Assembly (NCBI RefSeq): GCF_037038585.1
Contig: NC_092521.1
Span: forward strand, 75,851,398-75,915,397
Direction: 5' to 3'
Length of the DNA stretch: 64,000 nucleotides
From: Patagioenas fasciata
Lineage: Eukaryota; Chordata; Aves; Columbiformes; Columbidae
Positions 41,201-53,200 of this stretch are shown here, piece after piece; the stretch's first letter is position 1, and each line of letters opens with the position of its first letter. Position numbers and translations under genes: made by a program. Under the pieces are notes generated by a model. It saw only the letters and a list, made by a program, of their open reading frames with translations, had not been told where the DNA came from and did no database searches.

Positions 41201-44200
41201 TGAAATGTAATATGTGACTTGATGACACATTATCACACAAGTGGTCGCTTTGGGATTGAAAGGTGAGCACTCCCAGCCTGTGAGATGGAGAGGGTGGCTG
41301 AGGCATTTAGGTGGATCTGGGCACAGGAGGATGTTTGTCAGTGTGCTTCACCAGTTGCGGTTCTCTAAAGCCGCCTCTGTAACCTTCTCTTCTGCACAGT
41401 GGAAATGGACGATGGAAAACATTTGGAGGTAGGTTCTGGTGTGGTAAACAGCTTTACCAGGGTGTTTAGGCAGAATGGAATAGTGGTCTGACCTGTCGAC
41501 AAAAAGCACCTACAAAATGAGGACATTCTCTTTTCCCTTTCTTCTTACGGTTTTTTAGCTTGTAGTTGACTTCATGCTGCTTCCTGTGAAAACTTTTTCT
41601 ATTCCTTTTTCTGCTGCTTTCTTGAAAACTTTTGTTCCTTTCTCTTTGACCTTTGCCCAGTATCTCTGGGTTTCTGGGAGCACAGCGATGTAAAATTGGA
41701 GCTAAGAGCACTCACCTCTTTGTTATCTATTTAATGATAATTTTTTTAAAAAAGTTGACCGGTCTGTACGTCACAGAACAGCGACTTTCTGTTGGTTAAA
41801 GAGCAACTTGCAAGAGTAAGCTTTCATTATAAAAAAAAAATCCATTGGTTTTGCAGGCATTCTTTGTAAATTGGCAAAATACCTCCACCAAGGGTGAGTG
41901 GACTACATTAGAAATGAAAGTATGTCGTCCTCTTGGATGTGTACTTGCTAAAATGCCTAAACATACTAAATTAATCTTATATTTAAGAAATAAAGCCACA
42001 TTAACATTTTGGGGAAAAGTCAGTTGTATATATTCTTCTCAGTTACAATGTGTCAAATCTGAGATCCTAGCAGTAGGAAAACAATACATATTTTTTGTTC
42101 TTGCCTTCTTTAGTCAGGCTAGAGACAGGTGTGCTTTGCCTTGAACATGTGCTTCACAACTTGTCTTACTGTTTATGTTGTATGCCTTTGTATGCAAAAT
42201 AAAGAGCAGTCCATGCATATGTGAATCAAAATTATCTTTAGATCTCACCAAAGTGAAAAAAAAAAAAAGGAAAGAAAAAAGAAAAAATGAGAATTAGTAG
42301 TTCAATATTACTTAGCAACAAAGCAAGATTCTGTCTTGATTCACTGAAATAGAGTTTTTTTACAAAGTGTGCAGGATCAGTTTCACAGGGCCACATGCAA
42401 GTTAATGTTATACCTACAGGTAGACAAATGCTGTGAGGAATGGGAAATCTTCGTGATATATGACAGAGATAGGTAGCTGAGTTAGCTGCAAGTATCAGAG
42501 GGTCCACAGTGTGTTATTACCATGCTCTGCTCAAGGTCATTAGAGCTCAACAGAAAAATTATCCCAGGCAGAGCACTGGATTAATAGTTACACTCCTGGT
42601 ACCTTCACGAACAGAAAAGCAAACTCTGCAAATACATACATTGTGAAGCAAAGAAAATGCATCACTGTAACACCTGCAGACCATGCACATTGTGAGGTTG
42701 TCATCTTTTCTGGCATAGCTGTTTCTATCTCTGACTCCATTGTGGGCTTTTACAGTTGTCTTCCCCCTCCACTCTGGTTCAGGGTTCTGGGTTTTGTGCT
42801 CAGCCAGGATTATTGTCTCTGCTCTGTCTACAAGAAAATTCCTGATTTGAGGTGGAGTGTGATCAAAGCAGGAAGGGGTTTTTTGCAGAGTTCTAGCTAT
42901 TCTTTTGTAGATTCAGTTTTCCAGAGAACTAGGAACAAAATGAAAAGCTGTCACAGGTGAAATTGCAAAATTAAAATGTACTGATGTAAAAGAGCTTCAC
43001 AAGGAGAAGACCATGATTATAATACGAACAAAAGGTAAGGAAAAATATATAGGGTTTTAAAAAAATTCCATTTCCTTTTAGGTTAATATTTTCAAAAAAC
43101 TTCAGTTTGTCAAATGCCATATTAAAGTAATGGGAGGGTACATATCAAAACAGTCTGCAGAAGTCCAACATTTTCAATATATTCTGTGTCTTGATTTTAT
43201 CTTTTCATTTGCAGTCCCACAATGGCTAAAACTATCGCTAAACATTTAAAATACATTTAAAAATGATTCAACCTATTCTTGCCTGAATTAGACTGCATTT
43301 CCCTGAAATCCTCTGAACAATCCTTGCAGTTCTTGCTTTATTTGCTAATCTGTATTTCCTGCATTGTACTCAGATATTGAATAGATTACTGTATGCAACT
43401 TTTTCAGATGTTAAATTTAGCTTAAGCTTTCTCTAATATACACAAAACCTTGAGGAAGTTAGATGTTAGTTGGACGTGTATGTATATCTTTATCAAGTTC
43501 TTTAAGGAACGCATTAATTTTGGAGGTCATACCAAGCAAATGCCTGAGTGCGAGTCTTATTGAAATGTCCTAGGGAATAGACTGTAGTGTGTGCCTTGCT
43601 TCCATGCTAATTTTTTTTCTCCTTAAAGAAATTGTGGACATTTCATTTCAAATTTTAGGAGCGTCTTCTACTTTCTTTACTGCCTGCTCACATTGCCATG
43701 GAAATGAAAGCAGAGATCATTCAGAGGTTGCAAGGTCCCAAGGCAGGCCAGCTGGAAAACACCAACAACTTCCACAATCTCTATGTCAAAAGGCACACCA
43801 ATGTCAGGTATTGTACTGTAATAAAATGTATCAACAACATTCAGAAAAATTTTGAAAAGAAAGTATTAAGAGAGCAATTAAGAAAAAATTGTTTTAATGT
43901 GTTTTTAACAACTTACTGTTTAGTATCCATTAATTTCATCAAATGCTAACAATTCCATGTTTAGAAGAGCAATAAAAGTGATAAACATTTGTTTAGAAAA
44001 AGCCATGCATTAACAGACTTTCTTCATAATGTCTGAATTTTTCAGGTTCAAGTACCAAAACCTGCTTTCATGTATACTTGTCAAAATTGTAATTCATGCC
44101 AGTTATATTATTCTGAATTTGTAATTTTCTAAACTGGAGCAATTTCTTGGGTTTTATGTAATGTAAGTAGAAGCAGCTGTATCATGTATTTGCACAGTAC

Positions 44201-47200
44201 CTGAGATAAAATATTCTGCTGACAAATCTAATTATTTATTAATTATAAATTTCTTGAACTTTGAAAAATAATTCATAATTTTTTCAAAATATTCTTTCAT
44301 CTCTTCAAGTTGCTTTGCCTGCTTTTCTGATTGAACAAGTTAATTTGAATGACATTTTTAGAAATTATTATTTTAAAACAAGTATTGTAGGACTTTTGAG
44401 GAAGTTCATTTTCACTTGCAAACACAAATACTTTTTCCTTAGCCTGATTCTATCAGTTGGTCGAGTTGTCATGATGAATAGAAACATAGTGTATGGCTTG
44501 AATATCTTAGCAACTGAACTTGAATTTAATAGTGTGAGTAACAATTGAACAAATACTTCCATGCTGCATATCACTGGCAGGTACATCCAGATAGAAAATA
44601 CCTACAACGATAAAAAGTTATTAAACAATTTCTGACAATAAACATGTTTACTGAAATAATTCCCATTATTGCCAATTTGTTAGTAGAAAAAATATTTATA
44701 TTTTTGAATACACTGTAACAAATATAGGTGTAGCATGCCTATAATTACCTATAAATGTAGATATACCTGACAAGGTAATACCTGTGAAGGTAATACCTAT
44801 AAAGGTAAATATAGGTGTATATTAACTATAAAGGTAATGCTTACAAAGATCAATGTAGGTTTACTTATAAGTTATATTTATTGCCCTACATTTAGCAGTG
44901 GCTGTTTTGGGTGTGGGCATACTTCTGTGAAGTCCAGAATACTTGTTTTCAGGTTTTACTGTTGACTGATAAATCTGAGTTCTGCAGAAGGCAACTGTTC
45001 GTTCCTATTGTAGCATCTTGTACGCTGATATCGTGGGATTCACTCGTCTGGCCAGTGACTGCTCACCAGGGGAACTGGTGCACATGCTAAATGAACTGTT
45101 TGGCAAGTTTGATCAGATTGCAAAGGTGGGTTTCTACTGGGCTGCTACTGTGAATTTAAATAAGTAAGTCATCTTTAAAATACTGTTTCTCCTTGAGGAT
45201 TCTTCTGCCTCCAGGCAGCATTTTTGAGGCTTTGGCAAGAAGATTAGACTTGAAATATGTGAAGAAAAAAAATCTGGCTCTGGTCTGAGTGCAACAGTGT
45301 GTTTCTGCCAGTGTAAAAATCTGTGAAAAACAAGGTAGCTCCTTGTAATTGGACCAATAGAGACAGTTTATGGACCCCGATAAAGCTTAATGGCAGATGA
45401 ACAGCTTTTAAAATAGATTTTTTTACAATAACAAGGATTAAGAAACTCAAGATAGAAAACTGATGCAGTCAGTTTTGCAATCTACGAAAAAGCCTTTAAG
45501 AGACTGGAGGACAACAGAGGCAATACTGATTGAAACAATTGTAATTACTGACAACAGTCTCTTGATTACTCAATAAAAGACTCAAATACAGTCACATTTA
45601 GATGTCATTTTTATCAAAATTACATCAAACTTCATGCTGTGTGCAACGGTGAAATAGAAACACTAAAACAAATACAAATTTTCTGTGTTTTCTATTAGTT
45701 CAAAAACTATTGTCCAGTATTGGTTAAAAAAACCCAAAACTTTAGATTGCCTTAGAGTACAAAAGACAGAAATAAGATTATGATTGCTTGTTTCATGAAA
45801 TATTGCATAGTACCTCTTCAAAGATGTGAATGTGGAATTTTGATTCCATATTTCAAATAAAAATACTTTATTTGGATTGAGTACATGATACTTGGGCTCA
45901 TTTCTTTAATCTAAGGTGTGAGCAACACTGGATGTTTTGAAGTGAACTTACTTCCTAGTTTTGCCCATTAAGGACCATAACAGATGGAGGAATCATTTGA
46001 ACAGAACTCTGACAGCACTTCTTTTTTAGCAAGCAAAATCCTTCTCTGCTGAAATAACCTCAAGTAGAATGATGTTGCTAATCTCATTTAAGTCAGTCTT
46101 TGTAACATTAATCTTCTTTTATGTAATTTAAGTTGAAAGTGACGGTCTCACCTTGCTTTTTCTTCCAGGAAAATGAATGTATGAGAATTAAAATCCTAGG
46201 TGACTGCTATTACTGTGTTTCTGGACTGCCTATTTCTCTTCAAAATCATGCCAAGAATTGTGTGAAAATGGGACTGGACATGTGTGAAGCCATTAAGTAA
46301 GTGCTGAACTTTTTGGTAAACATTAAACAATAAAAATTCTGCCTCTTTTCTGTCTGTAGCTACTGGTTGAAACTTTCAGACCTGCAATAGTTGGTGTGTT
46401 TCACTACAAGGTTGAGCATGGTAATCTTAATCTCAGACTCAGCAAATAAATGTTTTAAGATGTTGGCTTTTTCCAGTCTATCTCATCACTGCATCATAAA
46501 GATGATTAAGGACCTGGAGCATTGCTCAATTGAGAAAAAGCTGAGAGAGTTGGGACTGTTCAACCTGGAAAAGAGAAAGCTGACAGGGAAAAATCTCGTC
46601 AATGCATTTAAATACCTGAAGGGAGAGTGAAAAGAAAATTGAGCCAGTCTCTGTGGTGGTGCCCAGTGACAGGACACCAATGATAGGTGCAAACTCAAAC
46701 ACAGGAGGTTCCCTCTGAACATCAGGAAACACTTTTTCACTGTGAGGGTGACTGAGCACTGGCACAGGCTGTCCAGAGAGATTGTGGAGTTACCAGCCTT
46801 GGTGTTACTCAGAATCCAACTGGTATGGCCCTAGACAACCTGCTGGCCCTGTTTTGAGCAGGAGTTGGACTAGACAATCTCCAGATATCCCTTCTGACCT
46901 CAACTATTCTGTGAATCTGTGATTATGAGGTGAGTATTCCAACAGATATCACTTAGGTCTTGGAAACTTTGCTTTTTGCTAAGTCAAGATGCTGCCACCC
47001 ACCTGTTAGTCAAATGGCTCTGTGAGAGGCCGGAGCTCCTGGCTCCTGCTGAGTTTGGAGTTCAGTGGTGGTCAGGAGCAGCTGCTCCTGCACAGTTAAG
47101 ATGCCTCAAGCCCTGATACTGAGCCTGTCTACCAAAGACATTTCTAACGCATTAGAGATTACAAGGCTGAGAGGCCTACTTCCCAATATTGTTAAATAAT

Positions 47201-50200
47201 TAAATAAATATGCCTGTCTTACTAGACCCCAGATTTAGGTTTAGTTTCAACTTTTCTGTAATTAATTTTTTAGGTTAGGACTTTCTGAAAAGTTTTGCAA
47301 GTCAACACATTAAGGCATTATTGAGAATTCTGTGCTTAGCAGCAGTATTTTGGATTTTTGAGTTACTGTATTTGTCCCTTATTTCTTTCCCATAATCATT
47401 GTGCTTGTGCTGTCTTTGAAGCAGAAAACTGAACAAGGTATTTGAGAATCCTGATGGAATTGCTTTTGAAACAGCAGTTGTAACTTACTTCAAGTAACTC
47501 GCGTAATAACAGGAGGCTTGATATGATTCTGAAGGAGGAAAAAGATGGTTGTATCTGATAGGTTAATACTTGCAGGCATCTAAGGATACAACTGTGGGCA
47601 TACTTGAGGAATTCTCTAGTTTATTACTGAAGAGTAGATTGGGAACAGATTATAGGCGACTTGAGCAGTTCTGAAGATGATGGGACTTCAAAGAAGTCTT
47701 GCGAAAGGGCAGCTTTACTCTGTCTCATCTCTTCACCTGACTGCCGTCTGAACTCTCAGTGCAGAATAGAAGTAACTCTTCTCTAAGCTACCTGCCCTGA
47801 ATGAGTTCTGCCACCAGAGCTGGACCTAATTCAGTATGAGGGTATTTAAACCTAGTTTGGATGTCTTCACATAATGCTGAAGGATCTTAAACCTGCCTAT
47901 CGAGAAACTTCAGCTCAGTATTGTAGTTCATTTGTTAAGCAGTGATCTGATTCTGTTCGCTTATTTAGAAAACATTTCGTAAGAAAAGGTCAATTAAAAA
48001 AACTTCCACCTCTTTTTTTTTTTTTTAACCAAAGTCAAATAATTCATCATCTGTAATTCATACCTGAAGTTCTTTTTAGCTTTTAAGAGTTAAAATACTG
48101 TAAATGGTTACTTATAGCAGTTATTAATGGGACAAGTATCTTTTCCATAGAAAAGCTAAGTTTCCTTTGAGTAAAATTACATGCATCAAGGTGAGCTACA
48201 TTTTTCAAAAATATATATCATGTGAAGGTCTGCATATTTGGTAGTCACCTGTGTGATTTTTTATTATTTTTTAATAGGAATTTGGTTTTAAACCTTGGTA
48301 TGCTCTTCTGCAAGTTTCAGTTCCAAGTTTGATGTTTTTGCCCAAATCACATTTAACACTGTCCAGGTAGCAAAGTAAGAAATTACCTCAGTCTTGTGAG
48401 GTGTATGTGTGCTGTGCACCTTATAATGAAATGGATAGTTACGTTGAACAGTCACATTTCTCAGTGATTAACTAAACAGGCATACAAAAGTGGTTCCTCA
48501 AATCCTTAAATAGTACCCTCATATGTGTGTAACAATTGTCTTAAGAGCATTTTGCCTTTCACTTGCCTGGTCTTGTGATTCAATCCTGGATAAATAGTGT
48601 ATGGGTATGCTGATTAACACAAATTTGCTTCTTTTCCTTTTGAAGTATTCATGGAAAAGGTGTAATATTTGTGGAAACTAGGATTTTGATCTCCTTGCTT
48701 TAGGGTTCTTTAGTAGAACTAAACTCAGTGAAGGAATCAGGTTGCTGCATTTTCTAAAATGTTTTTGCTTCATCCAGATATGGTTATACCTTACAATGTG
48801 TCCAAATAAATCTATTTTTTAAATGGTTCTTAGAGTACTTCTCCTTGCCAAGCATTAAAATCTACAGATTTGGTTATTTCCTCAGTTGCTTTCACTGGAT
48901 GCTTTCTCTTTTTCATTTAGATATACTAGCACATGACTATCATCAAACCAACTGCTTCTCTAGCAGATCAGGAACTAAAGCTGAGATCCCTTTGGTAGAG
49001 CAGTAGGTGAAACAATGTCCCCACTCCCCACCTTGGTTGGCTTAAAAATGTTGAGTTTTTTCCACAACCTTTCAGTGAGAATGAGAGCTTTCTGGTTGAC
49101 ATTTCTAAAGATCTGTGCGCTGTGTGATAAATGTGAGTTAAAAGCATTTGAATAGAGTTCCTGGTTGACCTGTTGCTTTTTTACTTAAGAGAAAAAAGTA
49201 CAGAAGGTCACAGGCTGGTGGAAAAACAATACTAAGCTCAAGCCATAAATTGCCCTTCATGAAGAACTGAAAGTCTAATTTTACACATCACATTGCAATG
49301 CTTTACTTGAGGTTGGAGAGCAGTCTGTAGTTCCTCATACTTCAGAATTTCTCGAAGTTCTTTGAAATAACTTTCTTCTCAAGCTGCTATGAAGTATGTT
49401 CGTTGTTAATGATGGATGATAAGGTCATCCTTGATAAGAGCAGCCTTATAGACTAGAAAATTATCTTCTAATTGTGCAGCACATTCTGATCTGACTTCCT
49501 GTAGTCAGAATCCACAGCACTTCTGTAGACAGATGCCTGATTGTCACAACCTGTTTACATCTCTGTAAGAAGTGAGAAACCTGTACCCTGTGTTTTCAAA
49601 TGCTTTCAAAGTATTATGTCAAGTGTTGCAGCCTGGAAGTGAATAAAAAATGCTGATCATTAATCAGCTCCATATTTTCTTGTGCAGTTGCTTCATCTTT
49701 TTGTGGAAGCATCTCCTTGAAATACTTCTGTGGCCTATATAACTATAAGTAGTAATACTTTCGCTTTTGGACGTGTGTCACTCAATATAAGTTTGACTCG
49801 CTCTGTCTAAACGATCTTTTTTGTCAGATACGAGTTTTTATTATACTCAGTCACTGAGGTGCAAACTGACCCTTCAGTGCATAAGGTATTGGAATAAAGC
49901 AGTTTGCTGTTTAAATTAATGGTTCTGTATCGATTTTACCGCCTGAATATGGTTTCAGTTCCATTTCTCTTTGAAGAAAAAAGGGGGAATTCTACCAAAT
50001 TGCCAGGAGACCTGTAGTACAAAGCCTCATTCAGTATTGTTTCCTAATGATGTGTAGCTGCATTTTGAGCAATTGAGCCTCACTATGGATTGTTTCCATT
50101 TAAACATGCTACACATTACACACAATCACAGAATCACAGAATGTTAGGGATTGGAGGGAAATTTTTAGGGTACTGAATGCTCAAGGCAAACTGAATGTGT

Positions 50201-53200
50201 CAAAGTGAGTAAGACAGGTCTAGGTGAGTCTTAGATACATTAGTCCAGAATAACCAATGAATAAAGCTCAAGTAAACAGAGTAGATGCTTTCCTTATGAC
50301 CTGAACTCTTGCTTGCATGGAGTAAAGTTTCTACAACTACCTGCAAGCTAGCCATACCTGTGAAAAACATAGAATCCTTATAAACTCTAAATCCAGGCTG
50401 CAGTAGGAAAAATGCAGTCTTGATGAGTATTTTGACTGCCCAGCCAGGATGGGCACACACACTGTGGTGTACTGAGGGAAACTGGGGAGACTGTGGGAGC
50501 AGGAAATGAAATAATAGTGGGAAGTTTCAGATATGCTTGGATAGGCAAGACAAGTATCCTGTGGGGATGTGAGCAACTATGTTCTTAGACACATTCAGTG
50601 CCTGCATCATCCGTGTTCAGGGAACACAGGAGAGGAGTACTAAACCCTAATTAGGTCCAGAGTAACACTTCTAATTTAAAATCTTCTGTGGTTTCTTTCA
50701 TTTGTGAGACGGAAGAGAAGATTCACTTCTGGCACATATTCTACTTGCTCTCCTCTTAACTCCTGAGAGCTTATTATAAAGCAGTATTTATGGCTTGCTC
50801 TGCAGAATATGGCAGGGCAGCCTTTCAACAAGCACTTCTAGAGGATAAATGTTCCTCTTCCACTTTGCCCAGTTTTGTAAAACACTTTTATTTTCCAAAT
50901 TATTAAGCTTGTGTCATATTCCTTGTGCAGAGCAAAGTGGTGTTTGTCATTTGCCAGCTGCTTACAAAGACCATTTGGAAGCAGTTCATTTTCAAGTGTG
51001 TCAGCTACATAAGAGCAGTGTAAAATGCCAAAGTAAAAGGACATACCAATGAACACTTGATAGAGACTGAAGGAATTAAAAAACTTCTCTGTTCTTTTTA
51101 CTAACTTCAAAACACAGTTTAACAAATTACTTTCAGTCATGCTTCTGTTATTTTCATTTCATTAAACGTAGGATTTAGCATGTCAAATTGAGCCTGTTAA
51201 GCTCTATGTCCCCAGGACAGTTTAATTCTGTAATCCAGAAGGTACAGAGCTGATCATTCTCATCATTGAGACTGAAGATTTTGCTAGAATTATGAACCTG
51301 ACTCACAGACAGGAGCCATTTAGATTTATTATTTTCTGTAGTTGTTCCTTCCATTAACATCCTGAATTCCTCCAAGAAAAATATATGTACATGTTCCTTA
51401 TTACTGGTTAGGTTTTGGTCCACACGAATTGGGGCTTGCATACGTATGTCTAGTTAAGTTATGATCTTCCCATCTTTTAGAACTGTGTAAGCCTGTAGAC
51501 ATCTGAATTCATTTTATAACTCATTACATATGTCATTAGGTACACATATGACATATGTCTGAAAACGTTCTGGTTGTTTGACTTTAGTCACCCACCTCTG
51601 ATTCAGAAGAGCCTCTTCTGGAAAGATTAATGCCTATTGTATGCATAGGGCTTTTCTGAGATTTGGGTTGGGCTGAACAGATACTTCAACTCTGGCTTAA
51701 GTCACTGGAAAGGTCAAAGGTTTAGATGTGGTCTGGACAGTGAGGAGGGTGGCCTCTCATTCTTTGTATAATGATCTAGTAGGTACAGCACTCACCCACC
51801 ACGTGGAAGGCTGTTGAGCTTGTTTTCTCCACAGCTTGAATGGCACTGAGCCCAGAACCCTAAAAAGTGTACGAGCCACTGGCCTGTAGAATATCCTGAG
51901 GTGCTGTGCTTTTTGTCCTTCTGCTCAGAGCAGAACCATTTGCAAGCAGGCATGCAAGAGTGATGGGACCTGACAGAAGCCAGATATGTGAAGATCTCAA
52001 ACATAGATAATAAGCTTTTCAGATAGAAGGAGATGCAACTAGCTCCAGACCTCCAAAATAAGTTTGTTGGACTGTTGCTGCATTTAAAGCCATATCAAAG
52101 GGTGCCCACAGAACAAAAAGAATCCCTAGGTTCTACCGTGACACTGAACATTTCCACTTCTTAGTTCAGCCCTCCCAAATAATTTCAGACAAGTAAAAAA
52201 TGGGAACTCATAAATGGACTAGAGGAGTAATATTTACTGCAAAGTTGCAAATATAGATAATGGGAAAGGTAATACATGAAAATAGTCTTGGCATAAAAAG
52301 AATGGCGACAATGTTAAAGAGAAATAAATGTTATCACTGTTATTACTGATAATTTGACTGGTAAATTAAAAGAAAACAAAAGCCCCGTTAAGTATACCAA
52401 CACAGGTTTTCTTCTCAACTACAGGAAAGTGAGAGATGCAACTGGAGTTGATATCAACATGCGCGTAGGAGTGCACTCTGGGAACGTGCTTTGTGGCGTT
52501 ATTGGGCTGCAGAAGTGGCAGTACGATGTGTGGTCGCATGATGTTACTCTGGCAAACCACATGGAAGCTGGAGGAGTCCCAGGGTAAGAGGCTTCTCTGT
52601 TAACCTTTGGACATGTGGATTTATGTATCATGGAGAAATGCATAGCTGCCATGTCTTCAGCCATCTGCCTTCATGGAGAAGCCTAAATTAATTCTTAGTG
52701 CTGTCTTTAGAAAAAAAAAAAACAAACCAAAACAGGGGCACTCAGTATTTCCTGTGATTTAAGGAGCATTTTTTTTTGTGAATGGAAAACTTTAGATTTA
52801 TGTCCATTAGAACTTCTAAGAGTGAGACTAGAGGGTATGTAATTGAAGTGATCAGTGTATGAAAAGTGTATCCAAAAGCTAGTAAAAAGGTTGATCAGGT
52901 TCAAATTATGCTTTTGATCGGTATTTGTGATTCTGTCATTCTTTTAAAATATGATTTCAGCCGTGTTCACATCACCTCAGTCACCTTGGCACATTTGAAT
53001 GGAGCTTACAAAGTGGAAGATGGGGATGGAGATGTGAGGGACCCATATCTGAAAGAGCATAATGTTAAGACTTACTTTGTAATCAATCCTAAGGTTAGTA
53101 GTACTTTTATTTTGTGGCCAGTCACAGTTATTTTTGAGCAGGAGCACTAATCTCTTTATTGAATAATTCACTACCATAAGGTATTGATCAGAGTTATTAC

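Larger units (their letters stand above)
5271..43658 (+). other. ADCY2: ADCY2 38.4-kb intron between exons a and b
   Basis: This phase-0 intron runs from GTAAAA to TTTTAG. Exon a ends in ...EFEKRQQ and exon b starts ERLLLS, which are adjacent in ADCY2, so no exon is missing inside it. It contains the CR1 copies listed separately, two ERVL-like LTR remnants and simple repeats. It also has GC-richer patches at about 6930-7085, 11660-11900, 16880-17430, 31660-32000 and 36900-37215 that I cannot assign. The remaining stretches are AT-rich with short chance open frames and nothing I recognise. Confidence 0.85.
46297..52424 (+). other. ADCY2: ADCY2 intron d-e
   Basis: This 6.1-kb phase-2 intron contains a CR1 copy at 46470-46928 and a short minus-strand CR1 end at 50126-50168. 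The rest has no recognised feature, and its open frames show no family resemblance. Confidence 0.85.

Noticed and set aside
43589..43855. 88-codon open frame overlapping exon b
   Set aside because: It is a different frame from ADCY2. The exon b frame is fixed by [11 protein letters not shown] and [11 protein letters not shown].
44721..44870. CRISPR-like regularly spaced repeats
   Set aside because: The units are short, degenerate and lack unique spacers, and the context is a vertebrate intron.
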